NCBI RefSeq assembly: GCF_037975245.1
Contig: NC_092569.1
Coordinates: 31,378,668-31,442,667, forward strand
Length of the DNA stretch: 64,000 bases
Direction of reading: 5' to 3'
From: Apostichopus japonicus
Taxonomy: Eukaryota > Echinodermata > Holothuroidea > Aspidochirotida > Stichopodidae
Part shown: piece by piece, positions 13,154 through 26,019 of the stretch
How the letters are laid out: each line of letters starts with the position of its first letter
Numbering within the stretch: position 1 is the first letter of the stretch
Program-made: the position numbers and the translations under genes
The notes under the pieces: generated by a model
The model's input: the letters and a program-made list of their open reading frames with translations, nothing else
The model's database searches: none
Told to the model about the DNA's origin: nothing

Positions 13154-14214
13154 CTGGAAGGAAATAAACATATACTTAATGAAGTTATATTTTAATCAAG
13201 TCTTGTTATTTGCATACTGGACGTTATTAAACTACCGGGGTTAGTTTGCTGTAATTGTCGGTTGTTAGTGCGTTTGTTGTTGTGTTAGTTCATGTTTGGA
13301 TTTGACTTTAATTTAATTTTTTTATATACAAGTTCTTGAGCTTTCCCAAATAGGTGTCAATTTCCAGTGGAGAGCTTTCAATTTTGACGATTTTCTTTGG
13401 GAACCTTAGTTCATTAATCGTTCATAAATAAATAATATATATTTGATATAAATAGTAAACGCTATGGTACTTTTCAATTTTGTGACGAATATTATTTAGT
13501 AAAGCGTTTAAAGGTAAATTGTGTCATGAGTAGAAATGTAAACAGCAAATTCTTTGTAGTACTCAATTTCTGACAAATGAAATGTGTAGTTTTGCTTTTT
13601 AAACTACTAGGTTTTCAAATAAGAAGAAAAACATGTAAAGTGTTGGAATTTCTCATCTTTGTCACCATCATCTTTGTGGAACGTCTTACCTTGCTTCTGA
13701 CGTTTTTACATCCTTTTGATCATTAAAAAATAATAAGATACCTACATTTATTGTTATACATTTATACATATAAGAAATAAGGCAGGTAGTGCCATTTGGA
13801 AATGTAAAACATACAATTTTCTTGACTGATCTCTCACAAAAACGTCCGAATTATTTGATATTTTCTATTACCATTGTAATATGATAGGCCTCTTGATAAT
13901 TCCATGAACAAATATTCAATGGTCTAATGAAACTTAATTTGTTTCTCTTTTGAAAACGGTAAAGCCATATTTCATGATATTTCTAGGTTCCCAGGCTAGT
14001 GATTTTGCCTTTCTTTTCTAAGATTGACAAAGTCTATATGAAAGTGCAAGGTCTAGGACATACCTAAGTATCTACACTATATTTGTAACATGACCTGAGT
14101 ATATGTACGAGTGTAATTCCTATAGTGTGATTACAACTACAGGTAGTTATGTTAGAATAATATTATGTAATAACTAAAAGTCTGCGTATGATTGACATTT
14201 AGCACAATACATAC

Positions 14215-14428
14215 CAGCATTTCCATTGAAAGATGAATAACGGGTGTGGTATGTTGATCCTTCCGTGTTTGTCTTTTCTATTAGGAGTTGGTAGTTTTTT
14301 TGATTTGTCAATTTGTATATTTTATCGTTGCCAATCCAATGATTTCCTGTGAGACTTCCAAACCCGTTTTTGTACTCATTCCAGTTTCGATAAAAGCTGA
14401 CGGATCTACTTGTACGTCGTTGCAAAAT
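14215..14428 (-). CDS. Gene B: middle FReD exon with 48-nt internal deletion
   Basis: The exon (214 nt) begins ILQRRTSRSVSFYRNWNEYK and ends HTRYSSFNGNAG. Compared with gene C it lacks exactly 48 nt (16 codons, RISNEGDKYRLSLSGY in C). The frame and phase 1 end are preserved, but a central conserved strand of the fold is lost, so this FReD may not fold normally (inference). Confidence 0.8.
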
Positions 14429-14470
14429 CTGTAAAGAGAATCACTTTTGATTGTCAATGGCTAAACTTAC

Positions 14471-14770
14471 TGTCCATCCCTCACTAGAAAATTTACAAAA
14501 AACTTTAAACCCGGAGCTTCCAGCGGGATAAATGGTATATTTTCCGTTATTTCTTCTACCCGCTGTGTGAAGATCAGAACAATCTCTCGGTCCACTGCGG
14601 GTACATGTAGCACCATCACCTTCAAACCATTCGTTACAGTAACATCTACGGATATCATTCCGCTCCTCACAGGTTGCGTCTGCACTACAACTGTACCTCT
14701 CACTTGTTAGTACGTTACTGTTGCAAGTAATCCGTAAGGAACAGTCAGAATTTATGTATGATTCACCTTC
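14471..14770 (-). CDS. Gene B: EGF-like module fused to start of second FReD
   Basis: A 300-nt exon, phase 0 to 0, encoding ESYINSDCSLRITC, RRCYCNEWFEGDGATC, then SGPRDCSDLHTAGRRNNGKY and GFKVFCKFSSEGWT. The frame is open. The usual GGWT at the exon end is EGWT here. Confidence 0.8.
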
Positions 14771-15019
14771 CTGGAAAGATAAATGTTAAACGACATATTC
14801 CAAATATAGTAAAATATATGTTAATTTGTTACATTTGTAACGACTTTTGATGACACACTGGATTAAAACTAATATACGGTCATAAGCGTTTTAAAGATAT
14901 TAGGTAACGTTCATCGTTCTGAATGTATCATAATTGCGTTGCCATATCTATGTATTTTCGCTAGGTCTAAATGAATTACAGGCAAATAATTTAAGATACC
15001 CTAAAAGATTCGTACTGAC

Positions 15020-16020
15020 CCTTACTACACTTCCTTTGGCAGCAACGAAGCAGTTGTGGGTGCACGTCACTCCGTCACCTTGGTAGTTTTGATTGCAGTA
15101 ACATTTACGGACACCGTTCCTCTCATCACAGGTTGCATGATCACTACACTGGTAACTCGCCTCTATTATCTGGTTGTTGCTACAAGTTGATCTTCGTGTA
15201 CATCTTGAATTGATGTAAAACTCGCCTTGCTATTATAAGATATTCAGTGAGAAAAATATAATAATAAAGGAATTTTGGATTTGCGGTTGTCACAGTGAAA
15301 GGTACAGCATTGCAAGATTGGCTGGCCAATTTCATTTTTTTCTGGCAAAGGGTATCAACTTTTAAGAAAGTTTAATGCGGTCTTTGCAGCCAACTCTGGT
15401 GTTGGGGGCCTAGGGATTTAAAATTATTTTGTTTTGTTTAAAGTAGCTGTCAAATGTTGCATTCCTTGAAGGTTTATAGCCACTAAAAACTTAAAATACG
15501 TTTGAAACGCACTATTTAGGTAAAAAGTACCCAATAATATTGTTTAAGGTTTTTAAAGGAATGCACACCCGTAGAAGTAATATTATGCTTCTGACTAAAT
15601 GTAAAACATCCCTCGACTGACACTTTTGCCTGGCCTGTCGAATAAAATGGGATCCAAGGTCCCTGCCTAACCACGATGCGCTCGCCACACGGTTATCTTT
15701 AAATGTAATGCGATACTTGACAAGTTTATATAGTAAATGTTTGCATGAAATAATATGAACAATGAATTAAGAGCTAAGCATTTTAAATGGCATGAAAGAA
15801 CTGTACTGACCCTTAAAACACTTATTTTGGCAGCAACGAAGCAGTTGTGGGTGCACGTCACTCCGTCACCTTGGTAGTTTTGATTGCAGTAACATTTACG
15901 GACACCGTTCCTCTCATCACAGGTTGCGTGATCACTACACTGGTATCTCGCGTCTATAATCTTGCTGTTCCTACAAGTTGATCTTCGTGTACATCTTGAA
16001 TTGACGTAAAACTCGCCTTC
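15020..16020 (-). CDS. Gene B: two EGF-like exons
   Basis: Exons 15811-16020 and 15020-15229 are each 210 nt, phase 0 to 0 with GTCAGT donors, and encode the same 70-residue EGF-like module as the array of gene C (FYVNSRC or FYINSRC, YQGDGVTCTHNC). The intron between them is related to the introns of the gene C array, so a two-copy state like this could be the starting point of the C expansion (inference). Confidence 0.8.
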
Positions 16021-16504
16021 CTAATTTAAGATATTCAGCAGAAACAAATAAATCTGTAAATGTATTCTGTAATGTATTGCGATAATCGACAAGTTAAACA
16101 GTCAGAATTAATGTAAGTTACATGCTCCTGGAAATGATAAATGTTAAACAATATATTCCAGTGAAAGTAAAATGATAATTTGGTACAACGCTTGATGACG
16201 ATGTTTGAGTAAAACTGAATTTCTACTATTAAATGGTCGTGTGCGTTTTATATATTTTAGGTAAAGTTCTTTATTCAGGGTGTAGGTGCTTTGGATGCCT
16301 TATTTTGCTAGGTCTCAATTAGAGGACTTTTGCAAGAACATGTAAAACCGAAATAGGGGGACAATCAGTATCATCAATAATAATGAGAATTAATAACAGA
16401 TATAATAAAGAGTAAGGTCAATCAATTGAAATCCAAGATTTTAAGTTACAGTGTACTTTTTATGTTATATATTAAGAGTTGTGAACGGCATCATATAAAC
16501 TTAC

Positions 16505-16712
16505 TGCTAATACGACGCCTCCCCTTGGACGAAACAGCCACATTGCTCCATAGGTATGCAGCTATCTCCAAAAATCATGTGGTTTTCTGGACAAAGACAT
16601 CTCTCTGGTTCCGCTGGATCCGGTATGACACAATTATTCGGATTCTCACAAGTTCTTTCACATGTATTATCATAATTATCCTTGTTGGACGAGCACCAGG
16701 CAATGGGTAAAT
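16505..16712 (-). pseudogene. Gene B exon 5: TIL-like module, frameshifted at its end
   Basis: The exon encodes DLPIAWCSSNKDNYDNTCER, ENPNNCVIPDPAEPERCLC and DSCIPMEQCGCFVQ. Relative to gene A it has two extra codons in the middle and, near the donor, a net 2-nt gain that makes the exon length incompatible with phase 0 and produces TAG at 16507-16509. The GTAAGT donor and acceptor are still present. Confidence 0.7.
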
Positions 16713-17166
16713 CTGGTAAAATTGAAACCGCCACAATTTAATCCTAGCTTGAAGTGTTATCTCACTTTTATTACATTACGTTATTATCGAATCATCGGAA
16801 CATTTGCTGATTGTTAACATAGGATCAAATGTTAGCCGCATTTTTTATTGTTTAGACTCTGTTACGACATTACGTTATTAGCGAATCATGTTACCATCGT
16901 AATGCTCTGGCCGCTCGGAACCTTTGTTGATTGTTAACATAGGATTAAATGTAAGCCGGATTTGTAATTGTTAAGGCTCATTCAACTTACAATCATTTAT
17001 GTCACATACAAAAAGAATATAACATTTTCAAGTATTCGACTATGGGAATCAATCAATATAATTGTGTATGATATACATCTCTTCCATTGAAACCTTTCTA
17101 TAAAATGCTTCAATTTCCGTTTTGAGTACATAGATATGGAGAAAATAATTTAAAAAAATGTCTAAC

Positions 17167-17970
17167 CTGTTATTCCTTTGACATCACCAAGACTTGTTAT
17201 AGAATAATTGCCCCATTAATCTGCAATGCGAAAGTTGTCGTATGTCAAGGAAAATGACTGGCCTGGATAATTCTCTAGCTCGATGCGCAGCTGGTAATTC
17301 TTTTGATTGATCAAGTGAGCTAACTTTTCATTACCAATCAGAAATTCACTGCCTAAGAAACCAATACCGTTTTTGTATTCATCCCAGGTTCGATTAAAAC
17401 CGATGGATCCATCAACACGTCGTTGTATGACCTGAAGAATTCAAAAGATAGGTATACAACTAACGGATAGAATTCATTATCTTATGATTAACCTTATAGG
17501 CACTCTTTGCGGCTCACATCAAGAAATACGAATAGGATAGAACAGATTTGTGATGTTGCGTTATAGGTTATCTTTATACATATTTAGATCACAATCATAG
17601 TTGTGCACAGAATACAAGTTTTCTTATCGTACTAAAATTCAATGTAATTATACTGAGTAGTTTTGTTTCCGATATTAGGTTTCAAATATTCATACATCGT
17701 ACAAAATATATCATCCGACACTCTTTAAAACGAAAATGTGTCATCGAGAGTAACGTCTGTGATTGTAAGTGTACACGTTTTGAAATATATTACTTACTGT
17801 CCAACCTCCAGATGTAGTGTTGTGATCACAATATGTCTGAAATGGTTCCGGATACTGGTCAGACTTAATCAGGTATACACCGGATTTGGCGTTGGTAGGA
17901 GAGCATTGGTTAAGTACTTCATGACAATCCCTTGGATACTCCGTAGTTTGGAATAGAAAATACTGCAAGT
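17167..17970 (-). pseudogene. Gene B exons 3 and 4: N-terminal FReD with internal stop
   Basis: Exon 17798-17970 encodes TEYPRDCHEV, SGVYLIKSDQYPEPFQTYC and GGWT and is open. Exon 17167-17431 (265 nt, full length) encodes VIQRRVDGSIGFNRTWDEYK and FLIGNEKLAHLINQK, then reaches TAA at 17216-17218, where genes A and C have a GAA (Glu) codon. Residues after the stop still read as FReD-like sequence in the same frame, which suggests a recent single-base change. Confidence 0.75.
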
Positions 17971-18420
17971 CTAGCACCAAGATAATGTAAAGAAGAAGAT
18001 GAGAACAAATCGTAAAACTGTTGCAGATACACTTCCATATGTAAAGAATTATTTCGAGAGAAATATAATATATGGCTACATCGCAATAGTTTTGTTTAAA
18101 AACACAGTAAATAAGACGTGGTAATTACTATGAACCATCAGAAAATGTATTCAATCATTTAGGCTAATATTCATGGAGGCTAATATAAGCAAGTATATTT
18201 TATTTGAAATGAAAATCTAACGCAAAGAACTACCGTGACTCTGTGGCGACATGGTCATAGAAGCAAACATGATAAGTAATAGCTTTCCTCGACATGAAGG
18301 TATAATTTGGCCCTATTTTCACCTGACAACAATCTAACGTTCATCAGCACTGACCGGAGATTTGAAAGTGCCAAATTTTTGAACGAGCTTACAGTATGTA
18401 AAGTCTAAACAAAGTGCGGG

Positions 18421-18510
18421 TTCTGTCCCTTTTGTTATTGTTACTTGATATTTAGCCTCTGAAGAATATCCTGCTAGGATCGAAACGTCAGGCCAACTTA
18501 CTTTGCACAA
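18421..18510 (+). repeat. Dispersed repeat with palindromic core, copy 1
   Basis: Contains TTAGCCTCTGAAGAATATCC then TGCTAGGATCGAAACGTCAGGCC-like sequence; the core ATCCTGCTAGGAT is palindromic. A second copy is in gene C intron 1 (about 47441-47530). Similar GAAGA...GGATCGAAACGTC motifs are familiar from retroelement-associated repeats of invertebrates, but the element type is not proven here. Confidence 0.5.
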
Positions 18511-18843
18511 ATGACGAACAAGTATGAGTACATATAATCGGAACTATCTTTATTGCTTGAAATAAAAATTAACTAAAGAATTGTCTTCTCTTTGTTTTAA
18601 TTAACCCCAATCAGCGCTAAAAATACTTCAATACACAGTACAAGGAAATTATTGAGAATTGTAAATCATTATTTATCTTACAAATTGAAATAGGAGAAAG
18701 TAACAAATATGAAGTACATCTAGATGGTTCCTTTCTAAATTTAACTTTTTTTTCCGAATTATGATTTAGATAACAAACTTATGTTAATTGTTTAGTTTTC
18801 AGTAGTTTATATTAACCATTACCCTTACAGAACAAAAACTTAC

Positions 18844-18874
18844 TTGAATCGTTGACTCTTGTGCTTGACGATAT
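18844..18874 (-). CDS. Gene B exon 2: 31-nt linker micro-exon
   Basis: It encodes ISSSTRVNDS between a CAG acceptor and a GTAAGT donor, in phase 0 to 1. Length and splice sites are the same as in genes A and C. Confidence 0.55.
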
Positions 18875-21800
18875 CTGATGTAACAAAAAATTAAAGGAAA
18901 TGTACGATTAAGCAAAGTACATTCTGAAGAAACAATATCGAGTTAAGAAGGTTGTACGAAGGTCAATGTATCACAAAAAACAGGACATATGCCTATCTAT
19001 TACACCTTCATTTTAACATATACTACCATTTTAAGTTTAAATATACAAAGCAGAATTGTATAGCCTATTAAAATAAAATCTGATTTCGCTTTTGATTCAA
19101 ATAAATGAACTATTTCCAACTTGTCAATTATTATAGAAACAGGTGATAAGAACGGAAAGAAAATTTCACATTCCAATATCTAAGCAGTAATAAAATGTTT
19201 CACAATCTTAATGTTTCTTTCACATTGATTTTACTGCTTATAAGCATAGCTAATATTAAAAGTAGGTTTTATTGAATATCTTTAATTGTTTGAAAATATG
19301 ATTATAACTATGTTTTCATGTCTTCTAATACTTCTTATTTATCATTACTATACATAAAACAATCATAAGTCACCATACACTAACTTAATTAAACGATCAT
19401 AACTACGATAAGCAGATGAAAGTAATAATTCCCTGTGCATTATGCTAATCTAAATGTGAATGACATTTTATCTGAGAAAGCGAAAAAAAAAAACTTACAA
19501 TATATTATTGAAAGAAAATTAAAAGTACAAACATCAGCATTATCCATGGATTAAAAACAAATTGAAACCTTACCCACGCCCTTAAAAATACATGTATCCG
19601 ACTGTAAATTGTTCGCATGATATATTTTGTTTTGCAGTAATGAATGTTGTTCATTGCAGATGTGTTGTGAAATATAAAAGAAAAATAGTTGATATCATTA
19701 GGCTTTTATCAATATAAAAAACCTTGAAGGCCGCCAAGGTTGTTTGGCACGCTCCCAGGTTGCATATTATTGACCAAAAGCGGTAATTGTCACCTTTTTT
19801 CCTTTTTCACATACTAAGAACATCTCTTAAAAACGGTGATTTTAAGATTTATGACGTTTTGCAATGTGGTCGTGTCCCTCATACGCTTCCGTAACCTATT
19901 ACCAAAAAATGAAAAGGTCTCTATTATGCAGAAACGATGCAATTCAAGAATTCAACGTTTTTTGTTTGGAAATTTAAGTAAAAAAAAAGAAATAATTGCA
20001 GAAATCTCGAACTATTTGCAAACGTATTCTAGTTACAATATTCATGAAATTGTATTCTATTTTTACAATGAGACACTTTATTCTGAGCTTCTTGAAAAGA
20101 AATGAAGAAAATTCATGATCCGTAAAAAAATTGATCTCCTAGTGGTGTTCGTATAGTAAGCTAAGTGAAATTATCTATAGCGGGAAACTGGATATATGAT
20201 GCTAATGAGGTACTTATACACTGGGACAACGTGCAATTTACCCTCAAAGCTTGAAAATAGCCAAGTTTTGAAAATATGTCCAGAAAAAGGGCAACCAACC
20301 AACATTAAAAATTCATCCGTTGTGAAGAAGAGTATTGTTTGTTTCGATACGTACAAACCACTTGATTGACTTGGACAAGCATCAACAACACAATATATCT
20401 TTTTTGTCTTCAACATCACAAAACACGTATACGTTTTACGCCCCAGCTACTGAAGCTAATTGTCAACATTCGTTCGCCTGAAAGCTAAAACTGCTACAAC
20501 AACTTTTTGCGACAACAAATTTTTGCTGATAGAAAATATGTCGATATTTTTAGAAATATTGTACTCAGAACGTATGCAATAAGTAAGGCTTTCAATGTAC
20601 ACACATTATGCAGAGTTATCTGTAACCTACAAAAACATTGTTAAAGTAATATTTTATATTTTTATAAATAAAAAAAAACAAGTTTAAGATCGGAGTTGAA
20701 AATATTTGGGCAAAGCTTAACACATGTATGACGATTCACGCTCAATCAAAATAACCTCATGTATAGCAAAAGACAAGTTAGCGTATCCATAAAGAAAACT
20801 GTTTTAATTACCCTTTGTCTACATCAGCAAAAACGGATACTCTTTTGGCAACTTTACGTTTACTGTATCTATTTAAGACAGAACACCATTCTTGAAAGCC
20901 CCACAACATCCCCGTGAACCCAGCTCTCATGAAAACACATACTTCCTCATAAAAAACGTACATGAGTATTTTCTTTTTACCTATGGTTGGCGTAATTCTC
21001 TGAAGTATCCTAAGTCAAGGATAACACATAATATCATAACGACACATATTTTTCTTTGCTTCCCTTGATATAAAAGGAAGTGTCATTTGACGCCTGTACG
21101 CAAAGCTTTGTATGAAAGAAAGTTAGATATAACGTTGAAGGATAAAATGCCCGATCCGTCTAATTCAGTAAGACACTACATTTATCCTATTGAATATAAC
21201 ATATTAGAATTAGTTAGTATTTTATTTGTGCATTGGTTCACGACAACTCTTATATGGTTTACATGTGCTGAGATTATCCGATAATTCGTCAATTAAGTAT
21301 GTTGGGAGAAATAAGCTAATGATATACCAGTCGTGCAAAAATTCATTTTCAAAACGATATATTTGTCAGAGTAGTTATGAAAATATATAAGTGCCTAAGT
21401 AAACGATATCTGTTAACTTTAGAAGAAATGATAGGTAACTGTTCAACAGACACATCAAATTTCAAATATGACTCTGTAAAGTTATATCCATTTTGAAATT
21501 TGTTGACAATCAACATCATCTAGATTCTCTCAAAACAACACGAGTTTAAATAATAGCCGTTCTTGTCTACGTGATCACGTATTGTATGGTAACATTTTCA
21601 ATATAATTTATTAAATTATAGACTTTGCAAGCAAGAAACGAGGAAATGATGGATACAAGGCCTGTCTTCTCGACAACGTGGCAAAAAAGCTCTGAATCAT
21701 AAATTCAAAACTTTCTACAGTTTTGTTCTTTAAAAAAACAGAATCAGGAACTTTACAACGGAAACGCACAGCGAGAAGGCTTACGCATTTATTTCTCTTT

Positions 21801-24800
21801 TTGTCTGGGATGATTGAGTAATGTTAATAAACAAGTCTGTTTTACTATTCTCCTTTATCTTGACATTGGTTTGGTACAATTAAAACAAAAATCTTAGCAT
21901 GAATCTTTTTTACGATTGTGGGTTAGTAGACGATCTTCTTGATATTATATGCAAAATTTCAAAACTAGCAACGTTTCACATTGACTTTTTTATTATACTT
22001 TATTCTTAATTTCTTTTCACTTTTCATAACATTAAGGTTATTATTTTTATTCTAATGCGGCGTTTCGTGCAAACTTCTTACAAATATGTTGGCTATTAGA
22101 ATATTTCAATTAAGTTGATGATTATTACATTGACATGCGTCAAAATCATCCCTATGATAAACGCACATGACCGAATCGAACACATTATTAACAGATGCAT
22201 GTGTTATACGATGCTATGACCGCCGGAAGGAAAACAAGACATTGGAGAACAAACAGTGTTACCTTAATCCGCACAATCGTAAGGGGAACGATTGAAATTT
22301 AGGGGTTGATACATTTTGAGAAGGAACAATAACATTGATATTGCTGGGTCATGAAAAGAAAACTTCAAGACAAAATACAGAAATATTAAAATAAACATTT
22401 TGTACATAAAACTGTTGGAGACGGGGGTTACTTGGCTTACAAATATCGGTTGCCAATTTACCTGTATCAACTATAAGGTGTTTTGGGGATGTTTGGCAAA
22501 TAATTGTTGATCGTTTTAAGATACATTCTGTTTCCTCTTCTGTATTTGCATGATGAACTGATCAATATATATTCGTACGTAGGCCTACGGGGCTGTATTG
22601 AAGAGTGCGTTACATTAATGCGTTTAAGGTGTTATGTTTTACAGATACCTGCCCAGCGAGCAAATTTCCAAGTTATTGTCAGATATACAGTATGATACTT
22701 AACATAGTAACACTTTTGTAAACGAGAATTTGAAAGTGCTTGGAATGCTCTCATGTTGAATTGATCTATTAATGTTTTTGTAGTTTAAAATTGATTTTTA
22801 AATGTTGCACACATAAATTGTTACAATACTGAGGTTTTCTTAGCTCGTCTTGAAAAAAAAATCAGCCATATTGTGTAAAGCTGCCATTTGTATGCACACG
22901 AAAAACCATCGATACTTTATGTTGACACATTAAATGTTTTTGTATTAGGAATGATGCTTCTTTCGAATATTAAATCCAACAGATTGATCATATCGGTATA
23001 AAGTTGTAAATATAGTAATTTGGATATTAAACTTATTCAAAAGTTTATTTATCATGTCCGTATGAATATTTGTTTTTTTTTTTTAATAAAAAGCTGAACT
23101 TGATCTATTTTATCATAATAGTTTGGCAGTGGTTTTGACAGAGAGATACATTTTGTATTCGGAAAATATGAATACTTTTATGAATTGACAGAAAAAAATT
23201 GTCATCGTGAAGGAATAACTTCGCGAGTTGTGTAATGATATTGTTACTTGTTGTATACATTATCATATTTAATTTCATGCGAGATGTTCTTTGATAAACA
23301 AATTACTAGTTCACAAGTTATTCATAACGTTATTTTTATTAGCTTAGGTTAATGGATACTTAATCATATGTAGGGGTTTCGAAACCTATATGCTCTCGTT
23401 ACAAGAACGTTTAAGCTTCTTGTAAAGCAATTTATAGAGTTTCTGTATATATCCATTTTGAAAATTCTTGTCAATTAAACCTCGTCTAGACTCACTAAAA
23501 CAACACGATTTTGAATAATAACTGTTCTTGTCCACGTGATCACGTGTTGCACGGTAACATTTTAAATATTTTTAATAACAGACTTTGCTAGTAAGAACGA
23601 GGAAATGATGGATACAAGCCTGTCTTGTCGACAACGGGGCAAGAAAGCTCTAAATCATAAATTATAACATTTCTACAGTTTTGTTCTTTTGAAAAACAGA
23701 ATCAGGAACTTTACAACGGAAGCGCACAGCGAGAAGATATATACATTTATTTATGTTTTGTCTGGGTTGATTGAGTAATGTTAATAAACACGTTTTTTGT
23801 TACTATTCTCCTTTTAATTGACATTGGTTTGGTACAACTTTAAATAAAAATATTCTTAGCATGAAACTTGTTTTTGATTGTCGGTTAGTAGACGCTCTTT
23901 CTGATGCTACAGGCACAATTTCAGAACTTAGAACTTTTCACATTATGTTTTTATGTACTTAATATCCTATCACTTTTCATAACATTTAGTCTATAATTAT
24001 CGTACTTTAATATTTTTCTTAAAGCAGCGTTTCGTGCAAAATTCTTACAAATATGTCGAACATTTAAATATTTACATTTAGTTGATGATTATTACATTGA
24101 CATGAGTTAAAAATCATTCCTTTGATTAACGCACATGACCGAATCAAATACATTTTTAACATATACATGTGTAATACGATGCTATGACCGCCAGAGGGAA
24201 AACAAAACATTGGAGAACATACAGTGTTAATTTAACCCGCAAAATAGTAAGGGGAACGATTGAAATTAGGAGGTTGATACATTTTAAGAAGGAATATTAG
24301 GATTGACATTGCTTGGTCATAAAAAAAAAATGTTTTAAGACAAAATACAGAATTATTAAGATAAACATTTTGTACATAACAATAATGGAGACGATATTTG
24401 GATTTTAAATATTGGTTGCCAAATTACCTGTATCGAATATAAGGTGTTTTGGGGATGTTTGGCTAATAAGTGTTGATCATTTTAAGATACAATCTGTTCC
24501 TCTTGGGTATTTACATGATGGACTGATCATATCTATTCGTACGTACTTGCCTGTATTGAAATGTGTGTTACATTAATGCGTTGGTTGTGTAATGTTTTAC
24601 AGATACCTGCCAACGAGCAAATTTCCAAGTTGTTGTCAGTTGTATATTGTAATACTAAACATATTAACAATTTTGTGAAAAGCTAATTTGAAAGTGCTTG
24701 GATTGCTCTAATGTTAACTGTTACCATACTGAGGTTTTCTTAGCTCAAAAAAAAATATACATTTCTGCTTAATTATCATTTCCGTATGCATATTTGTTCT

Positions 24801-25807
24801 TTTAGAAAATCAAAAGCTTAACTTTATTTATGTTATCATACTAGTTCGGCAGTCATTTTGACGGAGAGATAAATTTTTGGAATTATTTTATGACTTGAAG
24901 GAACAAATTATCATCATGAAGGAATAACTTCTCAGTTTTTTTAATTGTTAATTGTTTTATACATTCGCATTTTAAATTTCATCCGATATTTGCTTTGATA
25001 AACAACCAATTAGTTCACAAGTTAACCATAATGTTATTTTTCTTAGCATAGGTTAATGGATACTTCATCATATGTAGGGTTTTGAAACCCGTATGCACTC
25101 GTTACAAGACCGCTTAGGCTTTGCACGCAATATGGACGAGAAACGTGTTGTATTAAAAACAAAATGTGTGAATTTGAGATTTATTTAAGAAATAAAATTT
25201 AGACATTTCAATATGTATATGTATTTGGTATGTTTCAAAGTTCTCCTCCAAGAGATTCGTGTTGAGTTTAAATAGTTTAGCCTCTAAAAAGACATGTAAA
25301 AGGTAGATTTTCTGCCTAGTAAATTTCTGTTGCAGATTTTCTTTTTACGCGTTTGTTTGATTCTAAAAAAAAATCAATGATGTAATTCATAATTGGGTAT
25401 CAACAAATGATACAGAATGGACAGTACGAATAGTGGGGCTATCAGCAGAAAATATAAGGGCAAGAGAATAAATGCAGTAATAAAGAGAGATAATTGTGTT
25501 TAGAATAATGCTCGATAACGCACAAGTTTAAAAAAAAAACATATCTAAGTTTCAAGAAAGTTACAGTTGAATTGAGCGGATAGCTCATCAGTCGTAATAT
25601 TTCTACAAAGACTCGAGGTAACAAGTCAGCACAGGTAGACCGTTGTTATATTTTATATGTAGAAAAAAGGACAGGATTTTTTTAATCTGAAGTTAATGAA
25701 ATACCGAGTTCCACTCAATCAGTTAAAAAAGTATACAAGTAAAACAAATTAATTCAAGTTTACTTTGAAGAAATTAATTTCATTTTATTAATATTTTAGA
25801 AACTTAC
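18875..25807 (-). other. Gene B intron 1
   Basis: A 6.9-kb intron, lengthened by the internal 1.9-kb duplication. Apart from that repeat and its similarity to intron 1 of gene A, I see nothing coding. Confidence 0.6.
21484..25115. repeat. Two direct copies of a 1.9-kb intron segment in gene B
   Basis: Sequence from about 21484 to 23420 is repeated from about 23450 to 25115, beginning with TATCCATTTTGAAA and including a shared patch around CACGTGATCACGT and a shared end near ACAAGAACGTTTA. Intron 1 of gene A has one matching copy (about 4975-6395). The duplication is therefore specific to gene B. Confidence 0.75.
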
Positions 25808-25879
25808 CCGAAAACCATTTGAGTTTAAAAGCAGCAAAACCGCAAAGACGAAAATATATTTGCTTCGAAGTTCTGCCAT
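25808..25879 (-). CDS. Gene B exon 1: signal peptide
   Basis: The exon encodes 24 residues starting MAELRSKYIFVFAVLLLLNS, a strong secretory signal, and ends in phase 0 at a GTAAGT donor. It differs from gene A exon 1 at only a few residues. A conserved upstream AUG lies 139 bp before this start. Confidence 0.75.
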
Positions 25880-26008
25880 TGATCCAAAATAAAATGAAAC
25901 AGAGAAAATAGGGTGCACGAAATGAAGGAGATACTTGCTGACCTTCTGAGACAGTGACAGAAGTAATGAACGTGACATCGTTACCCAACGACGGACCTTC
26001 ATACGTAC

Positions 26009-26019
26009 GGATGTCCATT
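26009..26019 (-). promoter_or_regulatory. Conserved upstream AUG element of gene B
   Basis: AATGGACATCC, 130 bp before the gene B start. Its ATG opens a frame starting MDIRTYEGPS that runs out of phase over the signal-peptide exon, so here the upstream frame overlaps the main start. About 20 bases around the motif are identical to gene A. Confidence 0.4.

Larger units (their letters stand above)
12663..25879 (-). pseudogene. Gene B: FReD/TIL/2xEGF/FReD paralogue with stop and frameshift in the N-terminal half
   Basis: Exons: 25808-25879, 18844-18874, 17798-17970, 17167-17431, 16505-16712, 15811-16020, 15020-15229, 14471-14770, 14215-14428, 12663-13153. Plan and phases match gene C, but only two free EGF exons are present. 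Exon 4 has an in-frame TAA (17216-17218) and the TIL exon carries a net 2-nt insertion leading to TAG (16507-16509). All exons downstream of that remain open, including the final FReD. It may be a young pseudogene, a gene with another start, or a sequence with assembly errors; the data here cannot separate these. Introns are clearly related to those of gene A, so B and A are recent duplicates. Confidence 0.75.

Noticed and set aside
14467-14703. Open frames starting with Met over the EGF-FReD exons (also 205-441 and 36530-36766)
   Set aside because: They are in the wrong frame; the conserved cysteine and FReD motifs, splice sites and phases belong to the neighbouring frame.
25788-26018. A 76-codon frame over the start of gene B
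   Set aside because: It starts at the shared upstream AUG and overlaps the signal-peptide exon in another frame; treated as an upstream ORF, not a separate gene.
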